Shown here piece by piece: positions 22,393 through 33,259 of a stretch of 64,000 nt of DNA (position 1 is the first letter of the stretch; every line of letters begins with the position of its first letter). Both the position numbers and the translations under genes were made by a program. Origin of the DNA: Plantago major (lineage: Eukaryota; Streptophyta; Magnoliopsida; Lamiales; Plantaginaceae); NCBI GenBank assembly GCA_026545765.1, contig CM048841.1, positions 98,785,352 through 98,849,351 on the forward strand, read 5' to 3'. A model generated the notes under the pieces. The model was not told the DNA's origin and ran no database searches. It worked only from the letters and a program-made list of their open reading frames with translations.

Positions 22393-23452
22393 TATAATAA
22401 TTACTATAAATCAATTAATGTATTTGCACAATATTCCTCTGTTTTTCTAATTATAGTTGAGACAATTTATTATACCACTAAGTAATCAATGTATTTATTT
22501 CTTCTTAGAAAATGAATGTATTTGTTTTTGGGATCATATTCATAATAACTTTAAATTCAAGTGTGACTGGTTTATGCAATCTCATGTGATTAAGTCTCGT
22601 GAGAGAGAAATATGTTGGTTGTTACGAAATTATACTATTGTTAAATGTATATGTTCTCAGCATTGGTTTTATCATATTACAAAAAAAATGGATTTTATTA
22701 ACAATATAAATGATCATGATAACATAGGTCATCTATGTCTAGTATAGCTAGAGACCGTAACTTAGGAGATTGAACCATCATAAAGTTTCCTAATGTGGGA
22801 ATGAGTGGTATAAAGTGTGCCTGAAGTACATGTGTTGATTTGTAAAGTCAGTATATCACCTAAGATAAACTTATGAATCACCGTGCCAGATAATAAGATC
22901 GGACATCGATTCACAAAGGGTCAGATGTTACAAATGGTAATGATATTGAACCAACCACAAACTTACACGGGATGTGATTGGTTGATCCGAACAATATTCG
23001 ACGAGTACATCGGACAATTTAGGGAAGGGTGATTTTGAGGCCCAAAAATTAAGAGAGTTAAAATGGATTCATAATGCAATGCATTAAAAAAGAAAGCAAG
23101 TTCACTTTAGCTTCTAACATCCATTATAAGAACTACATACTAGTATAATTTAATATGTTTGATCTGAATCAATCCTATACTAATTTATTGTGACTCACTA
23201 TATCTAAATGCTGGCTAATTCATTAAATTAATTAATTAATTAATTAGAATAAAAATATGGCCTTTGAATAAGTAAAAATTGTTTCCGCCAAAGATTGGAT
23301 ACTAATACTATCCTTAATTAACTATAGCTAGCTAATGGTGTGATTATATTTGGACCACATTCGGTGCAAGAATACTGCATTTGTACTACAGAAGACGTAA
23401 GCGAGACATGAATCCATGATTCACGCATTAAAATTGTACTCATTTCTTAAAA
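22393..23452. other. Intergenic, nothing recognised
   Basis: AT-rich sequence without recognisable genes. The frame at 22457..22747 (+) has no family motif. A short TTAA-type low-complexity run lies near 23220-23245. Confidence 0.55.
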
Positions 23453-23455
23453 TTA

Positions 23456-24313
23456 GGCTCGGTTATTTTCAACTGAAAACTCATTCGATTCGATTCATTC
23501 GATTCTCTTGATTCAAATTTTCTTGATTCAAATCTCTTAAGTTCATTAAATTATTATTATTATTATTATTATTATTAATATTTTATCATTTATTTACACA
23601 ACCCATCTTTTGTACGAGGAAAATAAGAAAATTTATCCAATTGAGATATTTTCAACCTTTTTCTTTCTTTCTTTTTAACACGACTTTTAGTAGATCAATG
23701 AAATAAAAAGTATAGTTACGATTCGTATTACCCTTCTTTTCTACCGTAAAAGTTGAGTTAAAATAAGAAACTACAGGAACCTGAGAGTACCATTCAAACT
23801 GGTTCACATACTTTGTACGTACATCTCTAACTAATTGTAGGTAAAATTGTAATTTTTTGGAGGTAAAATTGTGAATTTTTGGAGGTAAACTAAAACTAAT
23901 GTTTTCCTTAGGGTTGGAGTTTTGGAGGTAAAATTCTGATTTTTCGAGGTAAAATTAAACCACTAACAATCGATTTTTCTAAGGAGAATTTTTTTCTCGA
24001 ACTTAAATCGTAAATTACTTGCAAATTACGCGCAAAAAAAGTATAAAACAAAGTTATGTTAGTCAAATATACTTAATTTATTTTTATAATATAATTTTAT
24101 TATATTCTTTTCGTGTAATTTGTGAGTAATCTGATCAACGCCCGTAAAAAAGTCTCCTTTAATTTATTAATGGATAGGATGTAGTATTCATTATTATTAA
24201 AAATGAGACAAATGTAATTTCTTGATTCGCTTTGATTTGGCCATTGCTTTCACGTTTGATTTAGTTCGATTCGATTCAATTCAATTCAAGAATTTCAAAT
24301 TGAAAAAACAGGC
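23456..24313. mobile_element. PIF/Harbinger-like MITE, 858 bp
   Basis: The left end GGCTCGGTTATTTTCAACTG and the reverse complement of the right end, GCCTGTTTTTTCAATTTGAA, are imperfect inverted repeats. They continue into runs of TTCGATTCGATTC on both sides. A TTA triplet flanks each end (23453-23455 and 24314-24316), matching the 3-bp target duplication of PIF/Harbinger elements. The interior has an (ATT)n microsatellite and no transposase frame. A shorter relative lies at 29356..29487. Confidence 0.6.
23549..23578. repeat. (ATT)n microsatellite
   Basis: About nine uninterrupted ATT units inside the 858-bp MITE. Confidence 0.9.
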
Positions 24314-24316
24314 TTA

Positions 24317-25082
24317 GTCCTAATTACTAATTAATATCGCATTTCACATCATAGCATCAACTTTACATTCACACCAACTATTGTCGCTCTACCAACACCA
24401 CTTCTTAAAATTAAACGTACGTACATGGACAATGCATGTGATGTGAATATACTACTTTTTTATTTTATTTTTTTGGAAAACTACTCTTGAGGAACAGTTT
24501 ATGAGTGTCCGCATCCATTTGAAGGGTCGGATTTTCGATTGTATAGTGATCAATGAGTTAGACTAGTTACACATACGATATATAAGGGTGTGACCATTAA
24601 GTTGAAAAGTTAAAAGTAAAGTACTTAAGTAATGTCCTGAAGTTTCATAAAATTTAATAGGATTGAAAACGTTACTTATATCAGTAAAGTGCACATTTCT
24701 TTTTTGAAATTTCATTCACAATAACATCAAAGTCGAGCATGTTTGATTTGTGCAGTCTTAGAATGGGTGGTTACCCACTCTGGAAAGTTGTGCGCGCATG
24801 AGGGTGAGACAAACTACACAGAAAATTATATGTGTTGGTACAGTGTGACCAACATATCACCCGACGAATAGTTAATGAATAACTGCACCGAGCCAAAGTA
24901 ATCAGATCTCGATCGATTGTGGTATGCGATCGTTACAATCTAAATATATAATAAAATTCGTGACCTATGTGATCAAAGATACATGCCACATTGACAAAAT
25001 AGGATGTTGCATGTCTCTTTGAATTTTATGGAGTTTCATTCAAAAATTAAAGTAAAAAGAAAATAATAATCTACAAGTATAC
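24317..25082. other. Intergenic, nothing recognised
   Basis: AT-rich DNA between the MITE and the tandem array. No coding or RNA features found. Confidence 0.6.
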
Positions 25083-25900
25083 AATTTTATGTTAACTGTA
25101 TACATAGTTTTTATTAAATCACATATAACTTTATCTGTAAAACACCGAAAAATATTTTGAAAATATATTTGGATTCATCGCGACAAGAAGAATCCATAGA
25201 CACCAATCTTATATATTATTATTATATAAATAAATTATTTATGTATTAAAATAAAAAATCAATTTATTAAATGATAACTATTGGTTGTGTAAATTCTAAA
25301 TTTGAAAAATAAGCCCTGAAACATTTTATTCTTGACAATGCAATGCACCTTATAACTTTCACTATTTATATTTTTAGTATGTTCACAACATATATAGTTT
25401 TTATTAAATCCTATATAACTTTATCTGTAAAACTTTGAAAAATATTTTGAACATATATTTAGATTCATCACGACGAAACGAATCCATAGACACCAATTAT
25501 AAATATAATTATTAATAAATATTTTATTCATTAAAATAAAATATAAATTTATTAAATGATATGTCGGTTGTGTAAATTTAAAATTTGAAAATAAACTATG
25601 GAACATTTTAATATTCAAAATGCAATGCACCTTATAACTTTCAATGTTTATTTTTAGTATTTTGACCGCATAGTATATAGTTTTTATTAAGTCTCATATG
25701 AATTTATCTACAAAACTCCGAAAAATATTTTAATTAATTAAATAAATCATTTATTTATTAAAATAAATATAAATTTATTAATGAAATTTATACTTGTAGA
25801 CATTTATATGAACTTATCTACAAAACTCTTAAATATATTTAAGCATATATTAGATTCATTGTGACAAGACGAATCCATAGACAACAATTTGAATATTATT
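25083..25900. repeat. Satellite-like tandem array, unit about 285-290 bp, three units
   Basis: TAGTTTTTATTAA, TTTATCTGTAAAAC (or CTACAAAAC), CCGAAAAATATTTTGA and GACGAATCCATAGACACCAA recur in the same order. The first phrase begins at 25105, 25395 and 25678, spacings of 290 and 283 bp; part of a fourth unit follows near 25800. The phrase AATGCAATGCACCTTATAAC closes at least two units. The array is AT-rich and non-coding. Confidence 0.75.
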
Positions 25901-25985
25901 ATTATTAATTAAATAAATTATTAAATAATAAAAAATAAAATATTGGAGTTTTAAAAATAGAGTATTTATTAAATATTTAATATTG

Positions 25986-26122
25986 TCAAAGCGTTTGTAG
26001 CCGAGTGGCAAGCTGAACTTAAAAAGAGTTTTATGTTGAAGGACCACATACCACCCGAGGGTTGCTGGGAGCCAACCATGTAATTGCGTTATGTACACAT
26101 TTGTTTTTTTTTTGGGTTTGAG
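25986..26122 (+). mobile_element. SINE-like remnant with tRNA-derived head
   Basis: GTCAAAGCGTTTGTAGCCGA followed by GTGGCAAGCTGA is almost identical to the 5' head of the SINE at 40388..40579. The A-box-type GTAGCCGAGTGGCAAGC is like class II (Leu/Ser) tRNA. The B-box region (GAGGGTTGCTGGGAG) is degenerate, and the element ends near a T run at 26103-26114. No target duplication seen. Confidence 0.45.
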
Positions 26123-26152
26123 GGGTACAGTTTGTTAAGAACGTATCGATTA

Positions 26153-26397
26153 CTCTCCGTCTCCATATTCCATTTGACTTTTTTCGATCAATTGTTAACT
26201 TTGATTATTTAATAAATATTAAACGGTAAATGTAAAATGTTCAATTAAATTATATTATTATACTTTAAGGACTAAAGTTTCATAATATAATTTAATTGAA
26301 CATTTTACATTTGCGGTTTAAGATTAATTTGTAGTCAAAGTTGGACACTGTTGATTAGAAAAAGTCAAAGTGGGAACATGAGACGGGACGGAGGAAG
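26153..26397. mobile_element. Stowaway-like MITE, 245 bp
   Basis: Flanked by TA on both sides (26151-26152 and 26398-26399). The ends CTCTCCGTCTCCATATT and GAGACGGGACGGAGGAAG are inverted repeats. A second, inner inverted repeat (GTAAATGTAAAATGTTCAAT and its complement) makes a long foldback. Its termini match the family of the element at 13831. Confidence 0.8.
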
Positions 26398-26667
26398 TAC
26401 TACTTAACAGGTCTGGTACGGGTACATGACCCGATATAAAAGTACATGTTATCAACCCGTCAGGTACTGAACGGTTCGGGTTGGATCATAACCTTGAAAA
26501 GCATATCCGTCATCATTAGTCATACCATAAAAAAGACGCGGTGATATATTATTGAATGAAGAAGGACATGAGGGCAATAACATCAATGATTTTATTGACA
26601 ATATATGTTAGTCTCTTGATAATTTATATATAGATGGTCTCTCAGAAGACTTACTCCAACCCATATA

Positions 26668-26935
26668 CTCCCTATGTCGTCCTGGACACAACTTCATGTT
26701 GGTCCGGGCACAAGTTTTAGGATAAAGTGAATAAAGTGGGAGAGATAATGAATAAAGTAGCAAAAAGAGTAAATAAAGTACTCAAAGAGTGTGATTAAAT
26801 ATGAGAGATATAGTAAATAAAATAGGAAATATGTCAATAAAGTAGGAGATAGATTTTCTATTTAAAGAGGGAGAAGTTTAGTTTGGAACGGACCAAAACG
26901 GAAAATGGAAAGTTTTGAGTTCGGGGCGGAGGGAG
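26668..26935. mobile_element. Stowaway-like MITE, 268 bp
   Basis: Flanked by TA (26666-26667 and 26936-26937). It begins CTCCCTATGTCGTCCTGG and ends GTTCGGGGCGGAGGGAG. The interior repeats AATAAAGTAG and AGTAAATAAAGTA. A related copy is at 36324..36496. Confidence 0.75.
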
Positions 26936-27189
26936 TATATAACAAAAGTGGTGAGTTAGGCCTAGAGACAGACTCTTGACAAGATTTGCATGTTTTCATC
27001 TTGGACTATATCTTACTACAGTGGTATTTCGTTATTTTACTTTTAAACAGATTGAGTTCTATCTAACCCGAATTCAACCCTGCTCGAAATAATGATGTTT
27101 AGGTCCGGTCTGACATATACTCGAACCCGTTCCATATCTTTGTAACAAGACATGACCACAACATTTTATGATTGATTTAGTAAAAACTA

Positions 27190-27435
27190 TTCACTCCGTC
27201 CCGCAGAACTTCATACATTTGTCATTTTTAGCCGTTCCATAAAACTTCATACATTACCAAAAAATGGAGCTACCCACACCCAACAAATAATAAACAATCT
27301 CAATTTTTCACTTAAATTACATACTTTGCCACTAAAAGTACACTTTATCCCACCTTTATTATATTCTATCAATACTTTAACTTTTCACATAAAACTGCGC
27401 GCTATCCCTAATGTATGAAGTTCTTGACCGAGGAG
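27190..27435. mobile_element. Stowaway-like MITE, family with CAGAACTTCATACATTTGTC, copy 1
   Basis: The 5' end reads CACTCCGTCCCGCAGAACTT, and the interior has ACCCAACAAATAATAAACAA. It closes with AATGTATGAAGTTCTTGACC. TA flanks both sides. The same element recurs at 55266..55517 and, more diverged, at 62173..62414. Confidence 0.8.
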
Positions 27436-27454
27436 TACATTTTCCATGGTGGGT

Positions 27455-27690
27455 GATACTCTCTAGGCGGGGAAACTTTCTTCAATCTTCTCTCTACTTT
27501 TTTGATCCATAACGGGCCCCGGAGGGGGGGGGGGATATCTGATACTCTCTAGGTGGGGAAACTCTCTTTGATCTTATCTCTACTTTCTTGATCTCCATAA
27601 CAGGTCGGAGGCATATACTCTCTAGACGGAAAACTCTCTTCGATCTTCTCTCTACTTTCTTCATCCATAACGAGCCTGGGGGGGGGAGAG
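27455..27690. repeat. Three tandem units of about 75-85 bp with G-tract ends
   Basis: GATACTCTCTAGG(C/T)GGGGAAAC, then CTTCTCTCTACTTTCTTGAT and CCATAACGGG recur starting at 27455, 27541 and about 27614. Units one and three close with G runs of 8-11. The first unit starts some 20 bp after the MITE. A related but different duplication (AATAATAACTTGTGT / AATAATAATTTTCGTGTG) follows at about 27713-27860. Confidence 0.75.
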
Positions 27691-29355
27691 CATGTGAAAA
27701 TATATTTATTCAATAATAACTTGTGTCATTGGTAGAGTGACCACATAAGACCGCGGGGCTGTTGGAAAGGGGGGGAGGGGTTAAAACATAGCTCTAACAT
27801 GTAAAAAATATGTTTGTACAATAATAATTTTCGTGTGTGTGTGGTGGGGTGATCATATACCACCACGTGTTGTTGGAAAAAAAAACCCTATTAATAGCCA
27901 GATATCTTTTGTATTTTATTTTGGTTTGTTTGAGGATACAAATTTTTAAAACATGTATTCACATTAATTAATACGTCGAATCTGGTAGACCCAGTATAAA
28001 ATATATGTTATCAACCCGTCGGGTCCTGAACGGGTTTAAGGTTAGATTCTACCACTTTTAAAGCATATCCATCATGGTGGCACAGTATAGTTTACTTTTA
28101 ATAATAAATAAAAATGGATGACAACATAAATTAGTCGAAAAAATAAATTAGTCAAACTTATGTAAATAACGTTGGTAGTTGTTTTAATTAAGTATAAATA
28201 AGAGTTTATTGATATTAATGCATACCGTTGTACGTACGTAACTAGGTATACTACAAGTGGAGCAGAGCAAGCAACTAACGGATCCCATTTAATTTCTTGA
28301 ACAGCACCACGGTCCATCTGTACCGATATTGGCTAGCTAGGAGTAGTCTCTATACAGCCCACGATAATAATGGTGGTCCATTCCAGTGTTTAACAATTAC
28401 ACATAAGGAAATATGCGATCGGTTCATTAGTTTTGCTCCCTATAGATTTTGGAACGACAGAATTTTATTAATACTGAATCCGAATTACAAAGATCATTAG
28501 AAATATTCTCGAGACTACTATAAGTATTTTACATCACAAGTTAACAACCATTCCACTATCAAAAACTCTCCCCCAAGCTTCATGTTAGAATTTACTCTAT
28601 AGATTGATGAATTGATGATTATGATTGATTGATTAATTGTATTCCTATCACAAATTTTATTCTTTAGCTTTTGTTTTTCTTGATAACAAATACTCTTCTG
28701 ATATTTTTCAATTACATGGTACGTGTGCCCAAACAACTTCGACAAATTGCCGTCAAGTTTGGTCAATTATTTTCAACACGTAGTCACTTGTTTATCACAA
28801 TTCTTGTCCTTATTTACCAAATGGGAACTGATATGATGACAGAGTTTTGTCATATGATAGCTCCCTTCATGTGAAATGAAAACTCAACTAAGATTTATTA
28901 TAAGTATCAACTAATGAAAATTAACAGGTCATTAAGATGTTAATTAATTCTCAAATACGATAACATTTCAATAAAATCAAGTGAAATGTGCTTTCCTATA
29001 TACCATGAGCACTGGCAAATGATATCTTTATGTAAAAATTATTGTGAAAAACAGTAAGATGTTGCTTATACAGATTGATTTCACATGATTGTGGCTTTAA
29101 TTGTACACACAATACAATAATTGACAAATATTTCTTAAAGTAGAGGATGAAAGTCCAAACTCGAAACTATTCACCATTGCAAGTTTACTATGTTGTCATG
29201 ATTGCAATATAGTGTCCATTCAACTCACTAATAGTTAAAGCTAGTTGAAGGGATGCATATTTTCGAGCCAAAATTTAAATCTTACACTATATATAATTCG
29301 TTGTATTTAAGGAAAAAAAAAGGGGAGAGAAGAATTAGGTAGATGTTGTAAACTT
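27691..29355. other. Intergenic, repeat-derived pieces only
   Basis: A block near 27985-28070 (TATGTTATCAACCCGTCGGG, CTGAACGG, AAAGCATATCCATCAT) is a second copy of 26425-26510, so both are fragments of one dispersed repeat. Frames at 28072..28317 and 28518..28766 (-) and 28671..28874 (+) show no domain. Confidence 0.5.
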
Positions 29356-29487
29356 GTAGCTACGTTTTTCAAATGAAATTCTTGAATCGAATCAAAATAA
29401 ATTGAATCGAATCGAATCGAATTGTAGATAAAATATAACTAGCGATCTTGAATCGAATGAGTTTTCAGTTAAAGATAAAAGAGCCTA
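29356..29487. mobile_element. Short PIF/Harbinger-like MITE, about 130 bp
   Basis: The ends TTTTTCAAATGAAATTCTTG and AGTTTTCAGTTAAAGATAAA (followed by AGAGCC) mirror the termini of the 858-bp element at 23456, with TTGAATCGAATCG runs between. A TAA follows the right end; the left boundary is uncertain. Confidence 0.5.
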
Positions 29488-32400
29488 ATTAAAAAAGAAT
29501 TCACGGGTGCTAATTAATTTGTACGTGTTTCATTTAAGAAGTGGGAGCAAGAAGGGTGTGGCAATTGTCGCATTCTGGTCGATAACGCTACATCCACACT
29601 ACACGGGTTAGATATAGCGCTTTTGTCGGTAATACGGTAATAAGCTAAAACGAATTAACTTAAATAATTGCATCCATAATTATGTTTACTACCAGTACTA
29701 ATGCATCATTTTTATAGAGGAGCAGAAGGGAGTCGACATACATTATTATAATTAATCATAGTTAGAACATTGTTGGTTTTAGTTTAACATGAAATTAAGA
29801 TACAGGTAAAAATGTGCATTGTTCTCGTGATAAAACATTATTAGTATTGTCTAATAAAGTGTGTTTATTATATTTAGTAATCCTCAGATCTCTCACCGAC
29901 TTTGTGTTAAAGTTTAACTTCATTTTATTTTATTTTATTTCCATCCATGCAGCCATTTCTCAACAAACCAAACAATGTTGTCTCATTTTCAAATTAATAT
30001 CTAATCATCCATGTCCCTATTTTAATTTCAAATTAAAGATGTATGAAATGCTTTAGATTATGATCATAATTAATTAGACTAATGCCCATCATCTAAGTTT
30101 ATAACTTAACTTGTAAGTACACACATTAAGGTTTAGAAATGATGGAAAATGATAATTTAAGAGAATACTAGTTAGTAGGAGGTTTACGTTTTTGTTGTGT
30201 TTTTATTAACGTAACATCCATAAAATGATGTATGTATAAATGAAACACCAACCAACACATCATTTTGAGGTATTATAAAATACTAAGTTGGTTAATCCTT
30301 CCATCACTAGTTTCGTTGCATCCTCTAAATTTTAACTAGACATACTAGAAGATGGGGTTGTTGCTCCACCCAAGAATCAATGAGAAGTTTGTCCGTGAAG
30401 ATGCGTGGTGTCTGATGTGAGACATTCGATTTTTATAGAAGGATCTTGGACATAATCGCATTGCTTTCGTTAATAATGCATGCTTGAAATATAATATTTA
30501 GAATGTTCACCAGTGCACCCAATCCAATTCTCTCTAATATGAATTGATGTGTACAATAAATTGGTGATTGGAGACATAATAAACTAATCAGTCTTCTAAT
30601 CACTAGTTAGTAACTTATCACCAATCTTATCAATACCAATATTACATTAGTCGATGTGATTTGATTAATTTATATAATCACTGTCGGCAGTACATGTTCC
30701 GCGTGTTCTAATCACTAGTTCGTAACTAAATTATCACCAACCACAATAGCAAGGTGCACAAACGAAAAATACCTATATTAAAATCTCATTCAAATTCACT
30801 GTTCACTGTTAATATAAGTATATAACCCTGCATTTTAAGTTATATACAGAATGAAACTTACTAATTTAGACATTTAGGTACGAGCAGGTAGAGGGGCGGA
30901 CCCAGAAAAAAAATCTCTCGGTTTATTCAACATAACAATATATATCATTACTCATTTTGAATTGAAAGTAGAGAATTTCTCATTTTGAACCATTCTGCTC
31001 TGGCTCTAAACTAGGCCCATCTCATAAATCAATATTGGTTGGGCTTAGACCTACACAAAGGCCAGAACGATGTTAAGAGCCCAAAATGATCGTACATTAC
31101 TCATGACTTGTGGAAGACAAATGATCGTACATTACGCATGACTAACGCATCCTAAATATTACTACTGTCAATTATAAAAATTAAACCACTATTCATTATA
31201 TGTTAGGTTCCAATAATTTACATGTAAAACATAAATATACATAAAATAAAATTACCAAAACACAATATACTCGAGTGTTATTCGCATTTACGTACATGAT
31301 ATAAATAATTTTAACAAAATTATTACCACATCCTAAACACATTTTTCTAATTTTCACCTGCTAACTTCCTTATGCGGTATAACCCAAGTTATTCTCATGG
31401 TCTAAACTGGCCAAACTTATTAGATGTTAGGGGTGTTAGGCTATGTTCTTTTCATCAGACAGAACATAACTAATCTGAACTGAACTTATTTGTAGTATAA
31501 AAAATAACTATGCAAATCTAAACCGAATCAAATTGAAGTGATCTGGATTGAACTGAACTGAAATTAATAAATTCAGCCACTTGTACACCTAACTTCTAAT
31601 TCAGTAAATCATGAGCTTCCTGGCTCCGGCTATTGGGCTAAACAAGCATCAATTATTTAATGTTGGGGTTTGGGATTTAGTATGCCCACTAACGTACTTC
31701 ATTCACTATAACGGTAAAACCACAGAAACATGGAGGGGTGGAGTGTCAAAATTTTCCTACTTTGGTGTAATCCAAAGTGCAAATATGCAATATAGATTCC
31801 TTGTTGGATTGTTTATAGTATACAGAATTACAGATCATTTGAACCAACTATTCTTTGTTATTATTTCTCTTCATTTTAATTTGGATACAGAAGAAGGAGA
31901 AACCAACCACTTTTATTCATAAAAATTAAAATCTTTTTTATGATCATTGTATTAATCGCTAATATCTGATTGCATTACATAACTTTAATAATACAGTCTG
32001 ACTGAATTTATAACTTTGTCAATCTTGATCAGACATTCTTAACTCTACTAATCTGATTTAATTTGTATTATTCTACGTCTGATTTGAATTACTTAACTCT
32101 ACTAATACAATGGTTGTATTCATACTTCTGAATCTGATTGAAACTTTCGTTTGGCATTTATTTGAAAACACCAAAACACTGTAGATTTTTTTGCAAACTT
32201 GGGTGCAAAATTAGTATAACACCAATTTTCCCTTTTAATTTCTGGCACAATAAACCAATCACACCTGGAATAAATATTTAAAAAGAGCTGAGTACAAATT
32301 AAATATTTCCAAAATAATCAATATACATATATTAGCTGGAAATATTAATTGTCCACAAATGAACTTTTGTCAACTGAAAACTGTCATCAAAAAATGAATT

Positions 32401-32676
32401 TCCATCAACTGAAACAACAAGAATGTCTCTACTAGCTCATCATTTACAAAATCAAAGACAACTTGACCTCATCATCATCACCCTCAACAATTTTGGACCC
32501 AACCCGATCAGAACTCGGGACGACTCGGTGGTAACTCGCCCACTTTGTAGCCATCTCCATCATGTGGAACAGTCCTCACTCAATTCGCCATCTGAGTGAC
32601 TCACTCCGTTCCAACTAATCCACGTTCAAAAAATGAAACCCAGCCAAACTCGAGCGAGTTAACTCAGGACCATTAA
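29488..32676. other. Intergenic; loose transposon ends and SAUR 3' flank
   Basis: A block near 30891 (GGGGCGGACCCAG followed by A8) resembles a hAT terminus without partner. GGCTATGTTCTTTTCATCAG at 31439, preceded by TTA, resembles a PIF/Harbinger-type end without a clear partner. The frame at 31611..31922 (+) has no recognisable motif. 32510-32676 is the 3' flank of the SAUR gene, and 32520-32562 is conserved with the paralog's flank at 47698-47740. Confidence 0.5.
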
Positions 32677-33114
32677 TCACCAAATGGACTTATTGGAAAC
32701 CCCATTTAAAAGAGGCCTTGAATCAGCCCAAAAATCAAGGTTGCTTCTCAGGCCCGCACTACAACATCTTTCGAAGTCCTCAAAGCTCATGTAACGGGCC
32801 GATTTTGACTCAACTCGGCCCAAATACCTGATAATATCTTCAAAGTGGGCCTCATCACAAGGAATAGCTAATGGGCCATTGTTGTTAAACCCATACTCTT
32901 CCTCGGCCTGGACCAATAGTTCCTTGAACAAGGGGTGGTTCAGGTACGCAGTACGAATCACAAACCTCTTATAACTCGAGCCAACCGTTACTGCCACGTG
33001 CCCAGACGGTACGTCGGTTGGTGCTCGCCCGGTAGCCATCGCGGCCTTCTTTCGCCACCTGCGGAGCATCTGGCGGAGGTGAACAATGTGTCGGATTTTG
33101 CTACAAGAAGCCAT
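32677..33114 (-). CDS. SAUR family protein, paralog A
   Basis: Encodes a 145-residue SAUR protein, a small auxin-responsive regulator of cell expansion. It starts MASCSKIRHIVHLRQMLRRW, the basic N-terminus typical of the long-tailed SAUR clade. The core follows: DVPSGHVAVTVG, YKRFVIRTAYLNHPLFKELL and AEEEYGFNNNGPLAIPCDE (about residues 35-100). A C-terminal extension has MSFEDFERCCSAGLRSN. There is no intron. The first ATG after the TATA box is used. The gene is a full-length paralog of 47947..48366, 15 kb away in the same orientation; they differ by a short indel after RRWRKKA and by scattered substitutions. The upstream block and a 3' block are also shared, so both copies probably keep similar expression. 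SAUR identity is firm; the exact Arabidopsis counterpart is not resolved. Confidence 0.95.
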   Translation of the reverse strand: MASCSKIRHIVHLRQMLRRWRKKAAMATGRAPTDVPSGHVAVTVGSSYKRFVIRTAYLNHPLFKELLVQAEEEYGFNNNGPLAIPCDEAHFEDIIRYLGRVESKSARYMSFEDFERCCSAGLRSNLDFWADSRPLLNGVSNKSIW

Positions 33115-33243
33115 TATTGTTTGGTTTGGAGGAAATTTGGAGACCAAGATTGTGTGTTAAGTGTTGTGTAAAGAGAAGTAAGAATGTGTTGTGTTGGTTG
33201 TAATGAGAAAATGAGGGCGCATTGAATGATAGGAGAGAGTTGG

Positions 33244-33252
33244 ATTTATATA
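33244..33252 (-). promoter_or_regulatory. TATA box of SAUR paralog A
   Basis: TATATAAAT on the minus strand, 130 bp upstream of the ATG. It sits in a block (CCAACACTATATAAATCC, then AACTCTCTCC) conserved with the promoter of SAUR paralog B. Confidence 0.75.
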
Positions 33253-33259
33253 GTGTTGG

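Noticed and set aside
25083-25900. CRISPR-like array
   Set aside because: Units are about 290 bp, without short uniform repeats and unique spacers, and the DNA is clearly plant nuclear.
31611-31922. 103-codon plus-strand frame as a candidate gene
   Set aside because: No recognisable motif or promoter, and it lies among repeat fragments; it is not supported as coding.
32935-33171. Plus-strand open frame opposite SAUR paralog A
   Set aside because: It is antisense to a well-supported SAUR gene and has no domain of its own.
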